A stretch of DNA of 64,000 bases from assembly GCA_036557785.1 (NCBI GenBank), contig DATBGZ010000003.1, forward strand, positions 33,797 to 97,796, read 5' to 3'. Each line of letters opens with the position of its first letter. Within the stretch, counting starts at the first letter, position 1. The notes beneath the pieces were generated by a model, which made no database searches, was not told where the DNA came from, and saw only the letters and a list, made by a program, of their open reading frames with translations. Shown piece after piece: positions 9,341-18,388 of the stretch. The position numbers and the translations under genes are program-made. The DNA is from DATBGZ01 sp036557785. GTDB taxonomy: Bacteria; Actinomycetota; Actinomycetes; Mycobacteriales; Micromonosporaceae.

Positions 9341-9952
9341 CCTCCCCGACCGCTCCGCCGATCAGAGTCGGCCAGGGCAGTGTCACGCTCCGTGACAGAG
9401 ACCGGTCCGAGCGGCCGCGGTCGCTCCACACGCTTTGCTCAGGTGCGCCTCACGCAACACCCCGTTGAGCGGCTAATATCGATGTGCTCAAACATTGCGA
9501 CGAGCTGCCGGCGGTGACTGAGAGCAACGGCGGCGGACGTTCTACCGCAGCCGTGGTGGGCGCCCCTAGTCGAGGAGATCGCCCCGCCGATCACGCGCAC
9601 CGACCTGCCGGCGGAGAAGGGGTACGGGCGCAAGTGACGCACACGTCTCCGGGAGCGTGGATGGCGGAGTCAGGCGACGCATCGACGCGGCTCGACCGCG
9701 ACCGCGACTCGAGCGGGACCTGCACGACACTACTCTGCGCAATCAGCTGATTTGACACAAGATCTTCCAGTCGTCAATATAAGCTGCTCATCGCCGTGTT
9801 GCGCGAGGCGCACCATAGCAAACTGTCCAGAGCAAATCATCTCGATCGAGCCCGAGGTAGTAACGCTGCGTGACATTCGGGATGAAGCCAGCCGGCATGG
9901 GGTGACGTTTGCACTGGCCGGACACGGCGGGCACAGGTCGGCGCGGCGGCGC
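9341..9952 (+). other. Gene-poor patch with possible gene remnants
   Basis: About 610 bases separate the DUF2332 frame from the convergent helicase gene. No frame looks like a complete gene. Two stretches have coding-like composition but no proper start: 9527-9637, ending APPITRTDLPAEKGYGRK-stop, and 9781-9873 (KLLIAVLREAHHSKL...). A frame from the GTG at 9484 (88 codons) is open but unconvincing. The part 9730-9850 is less GC-rich than its surroundings. I read this as decayed or transferred DNA, with low certainty. Confidence 0.4.
9381..9397. terminator. Short hairpin TGTCACG-CTC-CGTGACA
   Basis: A perfect 7-bp stem with a 3-base loop lies 40 nt after the end of the DUF2332 frame. It has no T run. 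It may be a weak terminator for the 3.4-9.3 kb genes or a dyad for a regulator. Confidence 0.4.
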
Positions 9953-12900
9953 TTACCCGGGCAGCACGGTGGGGAGTTGGGCGATCGCCTCGGCGAGGTT
10001 GCCGACCTCGACCGCGCTCGCGCCGGTCGGGGAGAGGAACAGCAGTACGCATCGGCGAATCGGCTCGCCGACCGCCGCCTCGATGGCGGTGGCGTAGACC
10101 GCCATCTGTGGCCGGTAGAAGTCCACTCTGGACGGCAGAGCGGCCACCGGAACGGCGTCGGTCTTGTAGTCGACCAGCACCAGGCCATCGTCGTCACGGT
10201 AGAGCAGGTCCACGATCCCCTCGACGACCCGGTCGCCCCCGGTTGAGGGCAGCGTGGTGCCGACGTAGGTCTCGCGCCAGTGCGCACGCGCGGCGGCCCG
10301 GACGACCACCTGCGAGTCGAGCGCGGACCGTACCAGTTGACCGACCACGTCGGCGTACCCGGTGACACCCTCGGCGAGCACCTGTGCGGCGACCGCGTCG
10401 GCGAGCCACGCACCCGTCGCGAGGTCGACGGTCTGCAGCACCGCGTGGACGGCCCGGCCGATCGCCGTGCCATAGCGACCCTTCTGCCACGGCGGTAGCT
10501 CCAGATCGCGGGCGTCCTTGGCCAGGCCCGGGTCCACGGGCTCGCCCAGACCGTCGGTCCGGGCGCGGGCAACCCCTTTCGCCCCGCGGGCGCCGGTGCC
10601 CTCGAAGTGCGACGCGGCCACCGCACCCGGCGTCGCGGTACGCGCACGCAGGGCCCGGACCTGCCGCGACCACTGTGGATGGTCAGGCGGCGGTTCGGGC
10701 GGGTCTGCCACGGGCGGCACGGGTGGCGTGGTGGAGGCGGGCGCGAGGCTGACCATGGCGGGCGCACCCGCACAGCTCTTGGCGAGCAGGTCAGCCGAGG
10801 TAGGGCGCAACTCCTCGCGCCGCCATGCGGAGCTTCGTGGCTGCCGGCGGTGCGTGCTGACGACGAGGTGGTCTCGCGCCCTGGTGCACGCGACATAGAG
10901 CAGCCGGATCCGCTCGTGTTCGTCCATCTGCTCGTCGACCGGTGCCGCGGTGTCGAAGCTCGCCGTCGCGAAATCCTTGCGCAGCCGTACCTCATAGCCG
11001 CCGCGCGGCGGCCAGAGTACCTCGACGCCGCCCCGGCGGCCACCCGGCTGGGTGGTCATGCCGGCGACGATGACCACAGGGAACTCCATGCCCTTGGCGG
11101 CATGGATCGTCATGATGCGCAGGCTGCGCGAGTCGGTCTCGGGCAGCACCGCCTCAGCCACCCGTGCCGTGTCGCTGCCCTGCCGGGACACCCAGGCCAG
11201 GTACGCCCGCAGCCCGCCATGCTCGGACTCTGCCCAGGCTCGCGCCTGGTCGACGACGAACCGCAGGCGCCGCCAGATGTCGCGCGGGCGGGCGTCGCCG
11301 ACGGCGACCTCGAACATCCTGCGTCCGTCGACGATCCGGCCGAGCACCTCGCTCGGCGAGAGCCAGGCGGCGTCGTAGTGCAGGCGCCGCAGCCAGGTAA
11401 ACGCCTGGGCTACCGGGTGAGTGTCCGGTATGGACGGTGGCGGTCTGCCCACGATGTTCCACGAGCCACCGCCGCGCCGCCACGTCCAGAGGTCGTCGTC
11501 GCCGCACCCGAAGAGCCGCGACCGCAGCGCGGTCACCAGTGACAGCTCGTCGCTCGGGTCGTCGACGGCCCGAGCCGCGGCAAGCAGCTCGCGCACTTCG
11601 CTCGTCCGGTAGACCAGCGAGCTCGCCTCGGAGTGGTAGCCGATGCCTGCCTCGTCCAGGGCCGCCTCGAGCGCGGGCAGCGAGGTCCGGGCGGGCAGCA
11701 GGACCGCGATGTCCGGCAGCGTGACATCACGCCAACCCGGCGTACCGTCGGGCTGCGACCCGTCACGCACCTGCCAGCGCTGCCCGAGCGCGGCCTGGAC
11801 AGCCGCGACGACGTCGGCGGCCTCAAGCGCCCGCAGCTGGGCCGCGGAGAGACCCGGGTCGTGGGCCTGCTCGCCGAGGCGTACGACGCCCGGCCCGCTG
11901 GGCGGGTCCGGACGTACCGCCCGCAACGGCTGGAACTCCGGCTGCGAACCGGGTTCGGGTGTGATGAGCGCTCCGAAGGCATGGTTGATCCAGTCCACGA
12001 TGGACGCGGCGGTACGGAAGTTGCTGTCGAGGACCACCCGCTCGCCGATGCGCTCCCGCGCCCGCAGGTACATGCCGATGTCTGCGCGGCGGAACCGGTA
12101 GATCGACTGCTTCGAGTCGCCCACGACGAAGACGCTTCCCGGCGCGATGCTCACGTCTGTCCACTCTGGAGCATCCGCTGCGGCGCCGCCGGCGATCCGC
12201 ACCGCGAGCTCGACCTGGATCGGATCGGTGTCCTGGAACTCGTCGAGCAGCAGCCGCCGGTAGCGCTGATGCAACGCCGTGCGGACCTGCGCGCCGTGCA
12301 CCGGGTGGCGCAGCAGGTCACGGGCGAGCACGAGCAGGTCGTGGAACTCCAGACGTCCCTCCTCGCGCCGCACCTGTGCGTCGTCAAGCACGGCCCGGCC
12401 CACGCGCCGGGCGAGGGTGCGCAGCGCACCGTCGAGCACTCGCCGCCGCAGCCCGTCGGCGTCGCGGTGAAGCGCCTTACCCTCGGCGCGAAGTTCGGCG
12501 ACCACGCAGTCCCAGTTCTCCTTGCGGCCCAGATGCCAGCCGCCCTCAGGCACGCCGTGCAGCAACGCCACCCGGGCCGGATCGTCCGCGGCGGCCGCGA
12601 GGTGCTCGGCCCAGGCCGCGACCGCGTCGAGGTTCGGCAGCAGCTTGTCGGCCGGCTCCCGGCACTGGGCCCGCAGCAGGGCGAGGCGGCGACCCGCGGC
12701 GACCAGAGCCGAGACGTCCACAGTGGGCAGGGTCGGCGCCGGCGTGGCGAGCACCCGGGTCGGGATCAGGTCCCAGTTGTCGGTGAAGGCGAGCGCGAGC
12801 GACCGCAGGTCGTCCAGGCGCATCCCGGCCGAGAGCGCGAGCAGCAGGGCCGGGGTGAGCGTGGTGTCGTCGAGGATCGCGGTCCGCAGGTTCGCGTACC

Positions 12901-13300
12901 GTTCATCGAAGGCCACACCGGAGGCGACCTCGTCCAGAACCTCGATCAGCGGCGGCAGGCCCGCCTCGATCGGATGCTCGGTCAGTACCCGGCGGGCGAA
13001 CGAGTGCAGCGTGCCGATCGCGGCCGAGTCCAGCTCGTCGAGCGCTTCCGTGGCCAGTGCCGAGCCGTCGCGTTCGAAGGCGGCGCGCAGCCGGTCGCGC
13101 AGTTCGGCACCGGCCTTCTCGGTGAACGTGACGGCCACGATGTTGCGTAGGGGCACCGGTGCTGTTGGATCGAGTACGGTCGCGACGACGCGGCTCACCA
13201 GTGCCTGGGTCTTGCCGGAGCCCGCCCCCGCCTCGACGAAGAGCGTCCGGTCCAGGGCGCCACGGATCAGCTCTCGTGCCGCGGCGTCCACTGTGGTCAT
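9953..13300 (-). CDS. UvrD/RecB-like helicase-nuclease (AddA-like)
   Basis: A 1115-residue SF1A helicase with a C-terminal nuclease domain, acting on double-strand DNA ends. Walker A is GAGSGKT at 25-31; motif Ia VTFTEKAGAELRDRL; Walker B LLLDEFQDTDPIQ at about 350; motif III GDSKQSIYRFRRAD; motif V TIHAAKGMEFPVV; motif VI LLYVACTRARDHLVVS. The C-terminal PD-(D/E)XK nuclease has LVLVDYKTDAVP at about 1040, then YRPQMAVYATAIE. The architecture is AddA/RecB-like. The ATG overlaps the stop of the upstream nuclease gene by 4 bp, so the two form a complex-encoding pair. Its start codon sits in a TCCACTGTGGT palindrome copy. Confidence 0.92.
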   Translation of the reverse strand: MTTVDAAARELIRGALDRTLFVEAGAGSGKTQALVSRVVATVLDPTAPVPLRNIVAVTFTEKAGAELRDRLRAAFERDGSALATEALDELDSAAIGTLHSFARRVLTEHPIEAGLPPLIEVLDEVASGVAFDERYANLRTAILDDTTLTPALLLALSAGMRLDDLRSLALAFTDNWDLIPTRVLATPAPTLPTVDVSALVAAGRRLALLRAQCREPADKLLPNLDAVAAWAEHLAAAADDPARVALLHGVPEGGWHLGRKENWDCVVAELRAEGKALHRDADGLRRRVLDGALRTLARRVGRAVLDDAQVRREEGRLEFHDLLVLARDLLRHPVHGAQVRTALHQRYRRLLLDEFQDTDPIQVELAVRIAGGAAADAPEWTDVSIAPGSVFVVGDSKQSIYRFRRADIGMYLRARERIGERVVLDSNFRTAASIVDWINHAFGALITPEPGSQPEFQPLRAVRPDPPSGPGVVRLGEQAHDPGLSAAQLRALEAADVVAAVQAALGQRWQVRDGSQPDGTPGWRDVTLPDIAVLLPARTSLPALEAALDEAGIGYHSEASSLVYRTSEVRELLAAARAVDDPSDELSLVTALRSRLFGCGDDDLWTWRRGGGSWNIVGRPPPSIPDTHPVAQAFTWLRRLHYDAAWLSPSEVLGRIVDGRRMFEVAVGDARPRDIWRRLRFVVDQARAWAESEHGGLRAYLAWVSRQGSDTARVAEAVLPETDSRSLRIMTIHAAKGMEFPVVIVAGMTTQPGGRRGGVEVLWPPRGGYEVRLRKDFATASFDTAAPVDEQMDEHERIRLLYVACTRARDHLVVSTHRRQPRSSAWRREELRPTSADLLAKSCAGAPAMVSLAPASTTPPVPPVADPPEPPPDHPQWSRQVRALRARTATPGAVAASHFEGTGARGAKGVARARTDGLGEPVDPGLAKDARDLELPPWQKGRYGTAIGRAVHAVLQTVDLATGAWLADAVAAQVLAEGVTGYADVVGQLVRSALDSQVVVRAAARAHWRETYVGTTLPSTGGDRVVEGIVDLLYRDDDGLVLVDYKTDAVPVAALPSRVDFYRPQMAVYATAIEAAVGEPIRRCVLLFLSPTGASAVEVGNLAEAIAQLPTVLPG

Positions 13301-16300
13301 CGCTGTGCCCCCGCAGGTTCGGCAGGCTCTGCAGGCTCGACCACCGACAGATACTGCGCCAACCGCGGATCGTGGCGTTTACGGACCCAGGCGCGGCGCA
13401 CCTCTCCCGCGCCCAGCCCGTCCGGATCGCAGGACGGGCAACCGAATCCGCCGAGGTGCCCTCCCACCCACGGCTTCGCCCCGCCCCAATCCTCCTGTGG
13501 CGGCCGTTGCGGAAACAGGCCGTTCGCGATGCCGTTGACGACGATGTCCACGGTCGCGGTGAAGACCCGCTCGACCTCGTCGGTCAGCGGCACGCCGATG
13601 CGGCTTCTGCTGCGGCCGACGAACCAGTACTCGGCCGACACCGGCGTCCCTGGCTCGCCGAGTGCCGCCCGGGCCGCCTGGGCGTAGACGGGTAGTTGCA
13701 GCTTGCTTCCGTACGCGGTCGGGTTGGTTTCTGAGATCTCCTGGTACGAGCGGTCGCTGCCGGTCTTGTAGTCCACGACCGTCAGCGACCAGGTCCCATC
13801 GCTCTGGTCGGTCCGGTCCACCCGGTCGGCGCTTCCCCGCACCCGGATGGTTCTGCCGCTGGGGAGCGCGAGCTCCACCGGTGGCGCGTCCTTCATGCCG
13901 AACGGCAGCTCGGAGCGCACCTGCCGGCGTCCGGTCTGCGCCCGCAGCGCGGTGTCCTGGTCGAGCAGCGTGTCGAGTGCGTGGAGGATGCTCACCAACT
14001 CGCGCTCCCACAGCACCGGATGCCCGGTCAGCCCCCGTGCCGTGTAGCGGTCGGCGACCCGGCGGGCGACCGCGTGCAGACCGGCGCGCTGCTCGGTTGT
14101 CCACCCCCGGCCGTCCGCAGGCTGACCGTAGGTGGCGTAGAACTCGTCCAACGATTCATGCACGATGCTGCCCACATCGATGGCGCGGGCGAGCACGATC
14201 TCCTCCGGGGAGTCCACCGGCCGGACCCCGAGCAGTCGCTCCAGAAAGTAGCCGTGTGGGCACCTCGCCCAGGATTCCAGCGCCGTGGGCGAGGTCAAGT
14301 AGTCCTGTCCCGGCACTGGGACCTGGTGACCGAACAGGCCGCCGTCGAATCGGGTCAGCGCAGCGGACCGGCGTGCCCGCACCAGCTCCAGCGCACGTGC
14401 CACGGTCGGGTCGTCGGCCAGCGCGTCGCCCGGCTGCCGTCCGCGCGCCACCGCCGATGCGGCGGCCCGGACCCGCCACTCCTGCTCGGTCGCGAGCTCC
14501 CGTGCCCCGCCGAGCGCGGCGGCGAAGGACGGGGAACCGAGCACGACCCCGGGCACGGTCGCCACGCGATGCCACTGGCTGGCGTCGATGTCGGACTCGC
14601 CTGAGCGCGCCCGCAGCGACGGTAGCAACCAGCGCGAGGGGAGCCGCGTGGCGCTGCGGCGCAGGTCCCCGCGAGGAAACGAGGCGACCGCCTGGCCGGC
14701 GCCGGCGAAGGCCGCGAGCAGGTGACGGTGCTGGCGGTCGATGCGTTCCCGAAGCGGGCGAAGACCACCGTGACCGCGCACATCGTCGTCGAGCAGCGCG
14801 TCTGCGGCGAGCTGTCCGGGCACCAGGTCGTCGCAGAGGCCGACCACGAAGACGACGTCGAGGTCGAGCCCGACACTCTCCGACAGGGGCGCGACCAACA
14901 CTCCGGTGCCGAAGGTGCCGTGGCGGGGCAGGTCGTCGGCGAGCTCGAGCTCCAACGCCCCACGCAGCGTCTGCAGTGACGCGCCGCGCTCCACCGTGCC
15001 CAGTCCGGCCAATCCAGACAGGACGGAGTCGATGCGTTCCGCGGCACGGAGCTCGTCCTCGGGCACGGGCAGTCCCGCCAGATCGCCAGTCACTCGCGCG
15101 AACGCCGCCCGCGTCCACTCGGACAACGCCGGCCATGTGTCCACTTCGGAGCCTCGGGAGAGGTGATCGCGCAGCTCGAGGACGAAGTCGCGCAGTGCCT
15201 CTGCGGTAGCCGCGCGTGCCTGCGCGTACCGCCGGTACGCGTCGCTGGCGTCCTCGGGCACGGCCGAGCGCAGATCGGCGGCGTACCGGGCCAGGCGGAC
15301 GTCCCAGTCGTCGCCGGACACGACGCCGGCCTCGCGGGACATCCGCTCCCACATCGCCGAGGGCAGCCGCCGTCCGTCGGCGCGGCGGATCGTGGCTCGA
15401 GCGATCACCGAGGTGACCTCGTCTCTGCGCCAACCGTGGGCCGGCAGCGCCAGCAGGTCCAGCAGCAGCCGGGCGAGGGTGCGCTCGACGGTCGGCCGCA
15501 CGCCGGCGCCGTTGCGGGTCAGCCGGGCCGCGCTCACCTGCTCGGCGAGCAGCCGCGCGTACGGCTCAGCAGCCCCGTAGAGGATGGCGACCCGGTGCGC
15601 GGGCGTAGTTCGCAACGCGGTCATCACCTCCCGCACGATGACCCGCACCTCATCGTCGGCGTCGGAGGCGTGCCGGATGGTCGAGGCGAGCGGCGGCTGC
15701 ATCGTCGGGGCCGGGCCGGCGGCCACGCCGAGCCGCTCGATCGCGCGACCCACCGCGGCGTCGGCTCGACCGACGCCGGTAGATCCGGCGATGACCGTGA
15801 GCTGGGTCGCTGCGCCAACCGCCCGGGCGAGGTCGGCGGCCGAGGGCGGCAGGTCCTGCGGCAGGAACAGCACGACGGCCCCGATCTCCGCGCGCCTGCG
15901 GTCATCGACGACCGACAGCGCGACGCGACGCAGGTCGGCCACGTCGTAGAAGCCAGCCAACCGTGCCACGACGTCGCGGTGCAGGCGGACCAGGTCGCGC
16001 TGCACCGGGCCGCCCTGTTGCGTCATCGCCGCCAAAGCGGTGTCGTCGGCGTCGCGGAGCTCGCGGTGGGCGGCGACGAGGGCCCGTACGGTCGCGGGGT
16101 GGCCGGCGACCGGCGCGAAGACGCCGGCGTCATCGGCGAGCGCCCCGCGCCAGGCGGCGGCGAGCACCGGGCCCGTTGCCGGCCGGCGACCGCTGCCCAC
16201 CAGCGCGGGCACGGCGAGACGTTCGGCGAGGCGGTCCACCGTGAGGACGGCGATGCCCGCGACGCCCCGCCTGCCACCCACGCCCTCGGCGAGCCGGCGT

Positions 16301-16434
16301 CGTGCCACGATGCCGCACAGGTTCGTGGGGACCAGGACAGTGACGGGTGCGAGTGGATCGCCCCGCTTCGCCGCCGCCACGACCTCGGCGAGTCGCTCGT
16401 ACGCCGGCGCGCCGTAGGGCGTCCAGAGCACCAT
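13297..16434 (-). CDS. PD-(D/E)XK nuclease family protein (AddB-like partner)
   Basis: 1045 residues from the ATG at 16434; an in-frame upstream extension to 16524 looks unconserved. The N-terminus is a UvrD-like fold that begins PVTVLVPTN and shows no Walker A, so it is probably an inactivated helicase fold. The C-terminal nuclease has VVDYKTGS at about 886, followed by YGSKLQLPVYAQAAR. Cysteines in WARCPHGYFLERLLG (about 724) and GCPSCDPDG (about 998) resemble the split Fe-S cluster ligands of AddB, though I see only three of the four. Together with the overlapping helicase gene it should form a RecBCD-like end-resection machine. It is the first gene of the pair. Confidence 0.87.
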   Translation of the reverse strand: MVLWTPYGAPAYERLAEVVAAAKRGDPLAPVTVLVPTNLCGIVARRRLAEGVGGRRGVAGIAVLTVDRLAERLAVPALVGSGRRPATGPVLAAAWRGALADDAGVFAPVAGHPATVRALVAAHRELRDADDTALAAMTQQGGPVQRDLVRLHRDVVARLAGFYDVADLRRVALSVVDDRRRAEIGAVVLFLPQDLPPSAADLARAVGAATQLTVIAGSTGVGRADAAVGRAIERLGVAAGPAPTMQPPLASTIRHASDADDEVRVIVREVMTALRTTPAHRVAILYGAAEPYARLLAEQVSAARLTRNGAGVRPTVERTLARLLLDLLALPAHGWRRDEVTSVIARATIRRADGRRLPSAMWERMSREAGVVSGDDWDVRLARYAADLRSAVPEDASDAYRRYAQARAATAEALRDFVLELRDHLSRGSEVDTWPALSEWTRAAFARVTGDLAGLPVPEDELRAAERIDSVLSGLAGLGTVERGASLQTLRGALELELADDLPRHGTFGTGVLVAPLSESVGLDLDVVFVVGLCDDLVPGQLAADALLDDDVRGHGGLRPLRERIDRQHRHLLAAFAGAGQAVASFPRGDLRRSATRLPSRWLLPSLRARSGESDIDASQWHRVATVPGVVLGSPSFAAALGGARELATEQEWRVRAAASAVARGRQPGDALADDPTVARALELVRARRSAALTRFDGGLFGHQVPVPGQDYLTSPTALESWARCPHGYFLERLLGVRPVDSPEEIVLARAIDVGSIVHESLDEFYATYGQPADGRGWTTEQRAGLHAVARRVADRYTARGLTGHPVLWERELVSILHALDTLLDQDTALRAQTGRRQVRSELPFGMKDAPPVELALPSGRTIRVRGSADRVDRTDQSDGTWSLTVVDYKTGSDRSYQEISETNPTAYGSKLQLPVYAQAARAALGEPGTPVSAEYWFVGRSRSRIGVPLTDEVERVFTATVDIVVNGIANGLFPQRPPQEDWGGAKPWVGGHLGGFGCPSCDPDGLGAGEVRRAWVRKRHDPRLAQYLSVVEPAEPAEPAGAQR

Positions 16435-16520
16435 GGGCGGCAGCCTAGTCGGCACCACCCGGCTCTCCCGTGACGCCGCGCTCGCGGCCCGTCGCCGGCA
16501 TGCCGAGCCCGTACGGGCGC

Positions 16521-16787
16521 TCACTCGAACAAGGAGTGGCCCCGCTCGCCCTTACGCGCTCGGGCGCGCCGGCGCAACTGGACCACGACCGCGTCGGCCG
16601 CGGCGATCACGGCCAGTGCGATGAAGAACCAGCCGAAGCCCGGTACGTGCGCCCACACCAGGAACACCACGCCGGCCGCGGTACAGAAGACGAGACCGAA
16701 CAGGGCCAGCGCCAAGCGCAAGTTCAGCGCACTGTACGGCTCGCCGACGGTTCCGCGCCGGTGCGGCGGTTGCGCCCCGACTGGCAT
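16521..16787 (-). CDS. DUF6343 family small membrane protein
   Basis: An 88-residue protein found in Micromonosporaceae and streptomycetes, function unknown. The family start EPYSALNLRLALALFGLV is followed by two membrane segments, about 23-43 and 48-68, and then a basic RRRARARKGER tail on the cytoplasmic side. It ends 87 nt upstream of the AddB-like start and runs in the same direction, so co-transcription is possible. No link to DNA repair is implied. Confidence 0.82.
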   Translation of the reverse strand: MPVGAQPPHRRGTVGEPYSALNLRLALALFGLVFCTAAGVVFLVWAHVPGFGWFFIALAVIAAADAVVVQLRRRARARKGERGHSLFE

Positions 16788-16856
16788 GACCCATCCCTAT
16801 CGTCGAGCGGCCGGACCGACACGTCGATCCCGACCGCCTCACCCGTACGAGCCGGC

Positions 16857-17243
16857 TCAACCCCAGGTCGCGACGCGGACCGGCTCGATGGTGACGACGA
16901 CCCGGCTCGCGCCCGGTGGATCGAAGCTACGCAGGTCGGCGCCGTACTTCGCGCCGATCTTGTCGGCGAAGACGTAGTCGTCGTCGGGCTCGACCCGGGC
17001 GTCGCCGCGCAGTTCCAGGTACCGGTGCGGATTGGCGAGGTCGAGAATGAGCACCGAGACCGCCGGATTGTGGCGCAGGTTGCGCAACTTCTTCCGCACC
17101 GTGTTCAGCGAGATCTTCACCGTGCCGTCCTCGGTGAGGAACCACACCTCCGACACGTGCGGTCGTCCGTCAGGAGCGATCGTGGCGATGGTGAGGAACT
17201 GCGCGTCGAGCAGGTCGCGGTGCGATTCCGGAATCGTGACCAT
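16857..17243 (-). CDS. PPOX-class F420-dependent oxidoreductase
   Basis: A 128-residue split-barrel flavin/F420-binding protein. Family pattern: IPESHRDLLDAQFLTIATIAPDG, then PHVSEVWFLTEDGTVKIS, then NTVRKKLRNLRHNPAVSVLI, then YLELRGDARVEPD. These enzymes reduce small molecules with deazaflavin F420H2, which actinobacteria make. The substrate here is unknown. The ATG at 17243 has AAGGAG 6 nt upstream; the frame is open further upstream to 17282 but has no better start. The 54-bp repeat at 17260 lies directly upstream, between this gene and the dioxygenase gene. Confidence 0.88.
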   Translation of the reverse strand: MVTIPESHRDLLDAQFLTIATIAPDGRPHVSEVWFLTEDGTVKISLNTVRKKLRNLRHNPAVSVLILDLANPHRYLELRGDARVEPDDDYVFADKIGAKYGADLRSFDPPGASRVVVTIEPVRVATWG

Positions 17244-17259
17244 GGCACTCCTTGGCGGT

Positions 17260-17313
17260 GTTAGGAAGGGCATCGTGCACAACGCTCGCGGTGAGGAAGG
17301 GCAGCTTCCTAAC
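17260..17313. repeat. 54-bp palindromic dispersed repeat, copy 1
   Basis: Terminal inverted repeats GTTAGGAAG (17260-17268) and CTTCCTAAC (17305-17313) are perfect. A core TGCACAACGCTC lies in the middle. A second element of exactly the same length and plan is at 28525-28578. The right repeat contains the TAG stop codon of the dioxygenase gene on the minus strand. Confidence 0.85.
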
Positions 17314-18190
17314 TCACCTGGAAGGAACGCTTCGACAGTCCCATCATGTAGCCGTCGATGGTCGTCACTACCGGGCGCTGCGGGTCGGTGGCTGCCCCGA
17401 GGGTGATGAAGAGCGGGATGAAGTGGTCCACCGTGGGGTGGGCGTACGGCATCCCCGGCGCGGCGGCGGTGTACCGGGACAGCTCCTCGACGTCACCGCG
17501 GCCGAGCGCGTCGGCGGCCCACGCGTCGAACTCACGCGACCACGCCGGCGGGGCGTTCTCCAGCAGCATCGCCTGGGTGACGAACGGCAGACCGTGGGTC
17601 ATGAATCCGGAGCCGACGATGAGCACCCCTTCCTCGCGCAGCGGCCGCAGCCGCCGCCCGAGCTCGAAGAGCGCCGTCGGGTCCTGGGTCGGCAGGCTGA
17701 GCTGCAGCACCGGGACGTCCGCGTTCGGGTACATCACCTTCAGAGGAACCCATGCGCCGTGGTCCAGGCCGCGGGTGCGGTGTTCGTGGGGACGCTGGGT
17801 GTGCGGCAGCGTGGCGGTCACCCGCCGCGCGAGATCGCTCGCGTCGGGGGTGTCGTAGCGCATCGTGTAGTACCGCCTCGCGAAGCCACCGAAGTCATAG
17901 ACCGGCGTCACAGCCGCCGCCGAGCTGGACAGCGCCAACGGCGCCGACTCCCAGTGCGCGCTGACGATGAGGATGGCCCTGGGCTTCGGCAACGACAGGG
18001 CCCAGTGCTGGAGCTGACGCATCCACGCCGCGTCGTCGAAGAGCGGGGGAGCGCCGTGGCTCAGGTAGAGCGCCGGCAGCGCCCCGTCCTGCGGCGTCCA
18101 GGGCCGTTGCCCGGCGCTGGCCCGCGACGCGTCGGGCTCGAACGCGTCGAACGCCCCGGCCGGCACCTCGGGAAAGAGGATGTTCCTCAT
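17309..18190 (-). CDS. Class III extradiol ring-cleavage dioxygenase (LigB/DODA type)
   Basis: 293 residues of the DODA/LigB-type family: non-heme Fe(II) or Zn enzymes that cleave catechol-like rings or are related hydrolases. Metal and catalytic histidines are seen in LYLSHGAPPLF, LIVSAHWES, RGLDHGAWVPLKVMYP and GSGFMTHGL. The order and length match bacterial 4,5-DOPA dioxygenase-like proteins. The substrate cannot be told from sequence. The start at 18190 gives an N-terminus MRNILFPEVPAG with no strong ribosome site. The last codons run into the 54-bp repeat, which supplies the stop. Confidence 0.88.
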   Translation of the reverse strand: MRNILFPEVPAGAFDAFEPDASRASAGQRPWTPQDGALPALYLSHGAPPLFDDAAWMRQLQHWALSLPKPRAILIVSAHWESAPLALSSSAAAVTPVYDFGGFARRYYTMRYDTPDASDLARRVTATLPHTQRPHEHRTRGLDHGAWVPLKVMYPNADVPVLQLSLPTQDPTALFELGRRLRPLREEGVLIVGSGFMTHGLPFVTQAMLLENAPPAWSREFDAWAADALGRGDVEELSRYTAAAPGMPYAHPTVDHFIPLFITLGAATDPQRPVVTTIDGYMMGLSKRSFQVS

Positions 18191-18388
18191 GCCGGGAAGC
18201 GTACCCGGCAATAGTTGACCATTCAACATTCGGCCCGGCCGCCGAGGCGGGCTGGTCGGCCGTGAGACACGTGCCACACGGCTGCGGCGGCTCTCAGCGA
18301 CGGACGATATTCTGAGCAGCGTTGGGCATCGATGCCTACCGCTTCCGACCCGGCCCGGCCGGGCGGTTTCCCTGGTAAGGAGCGCGCT

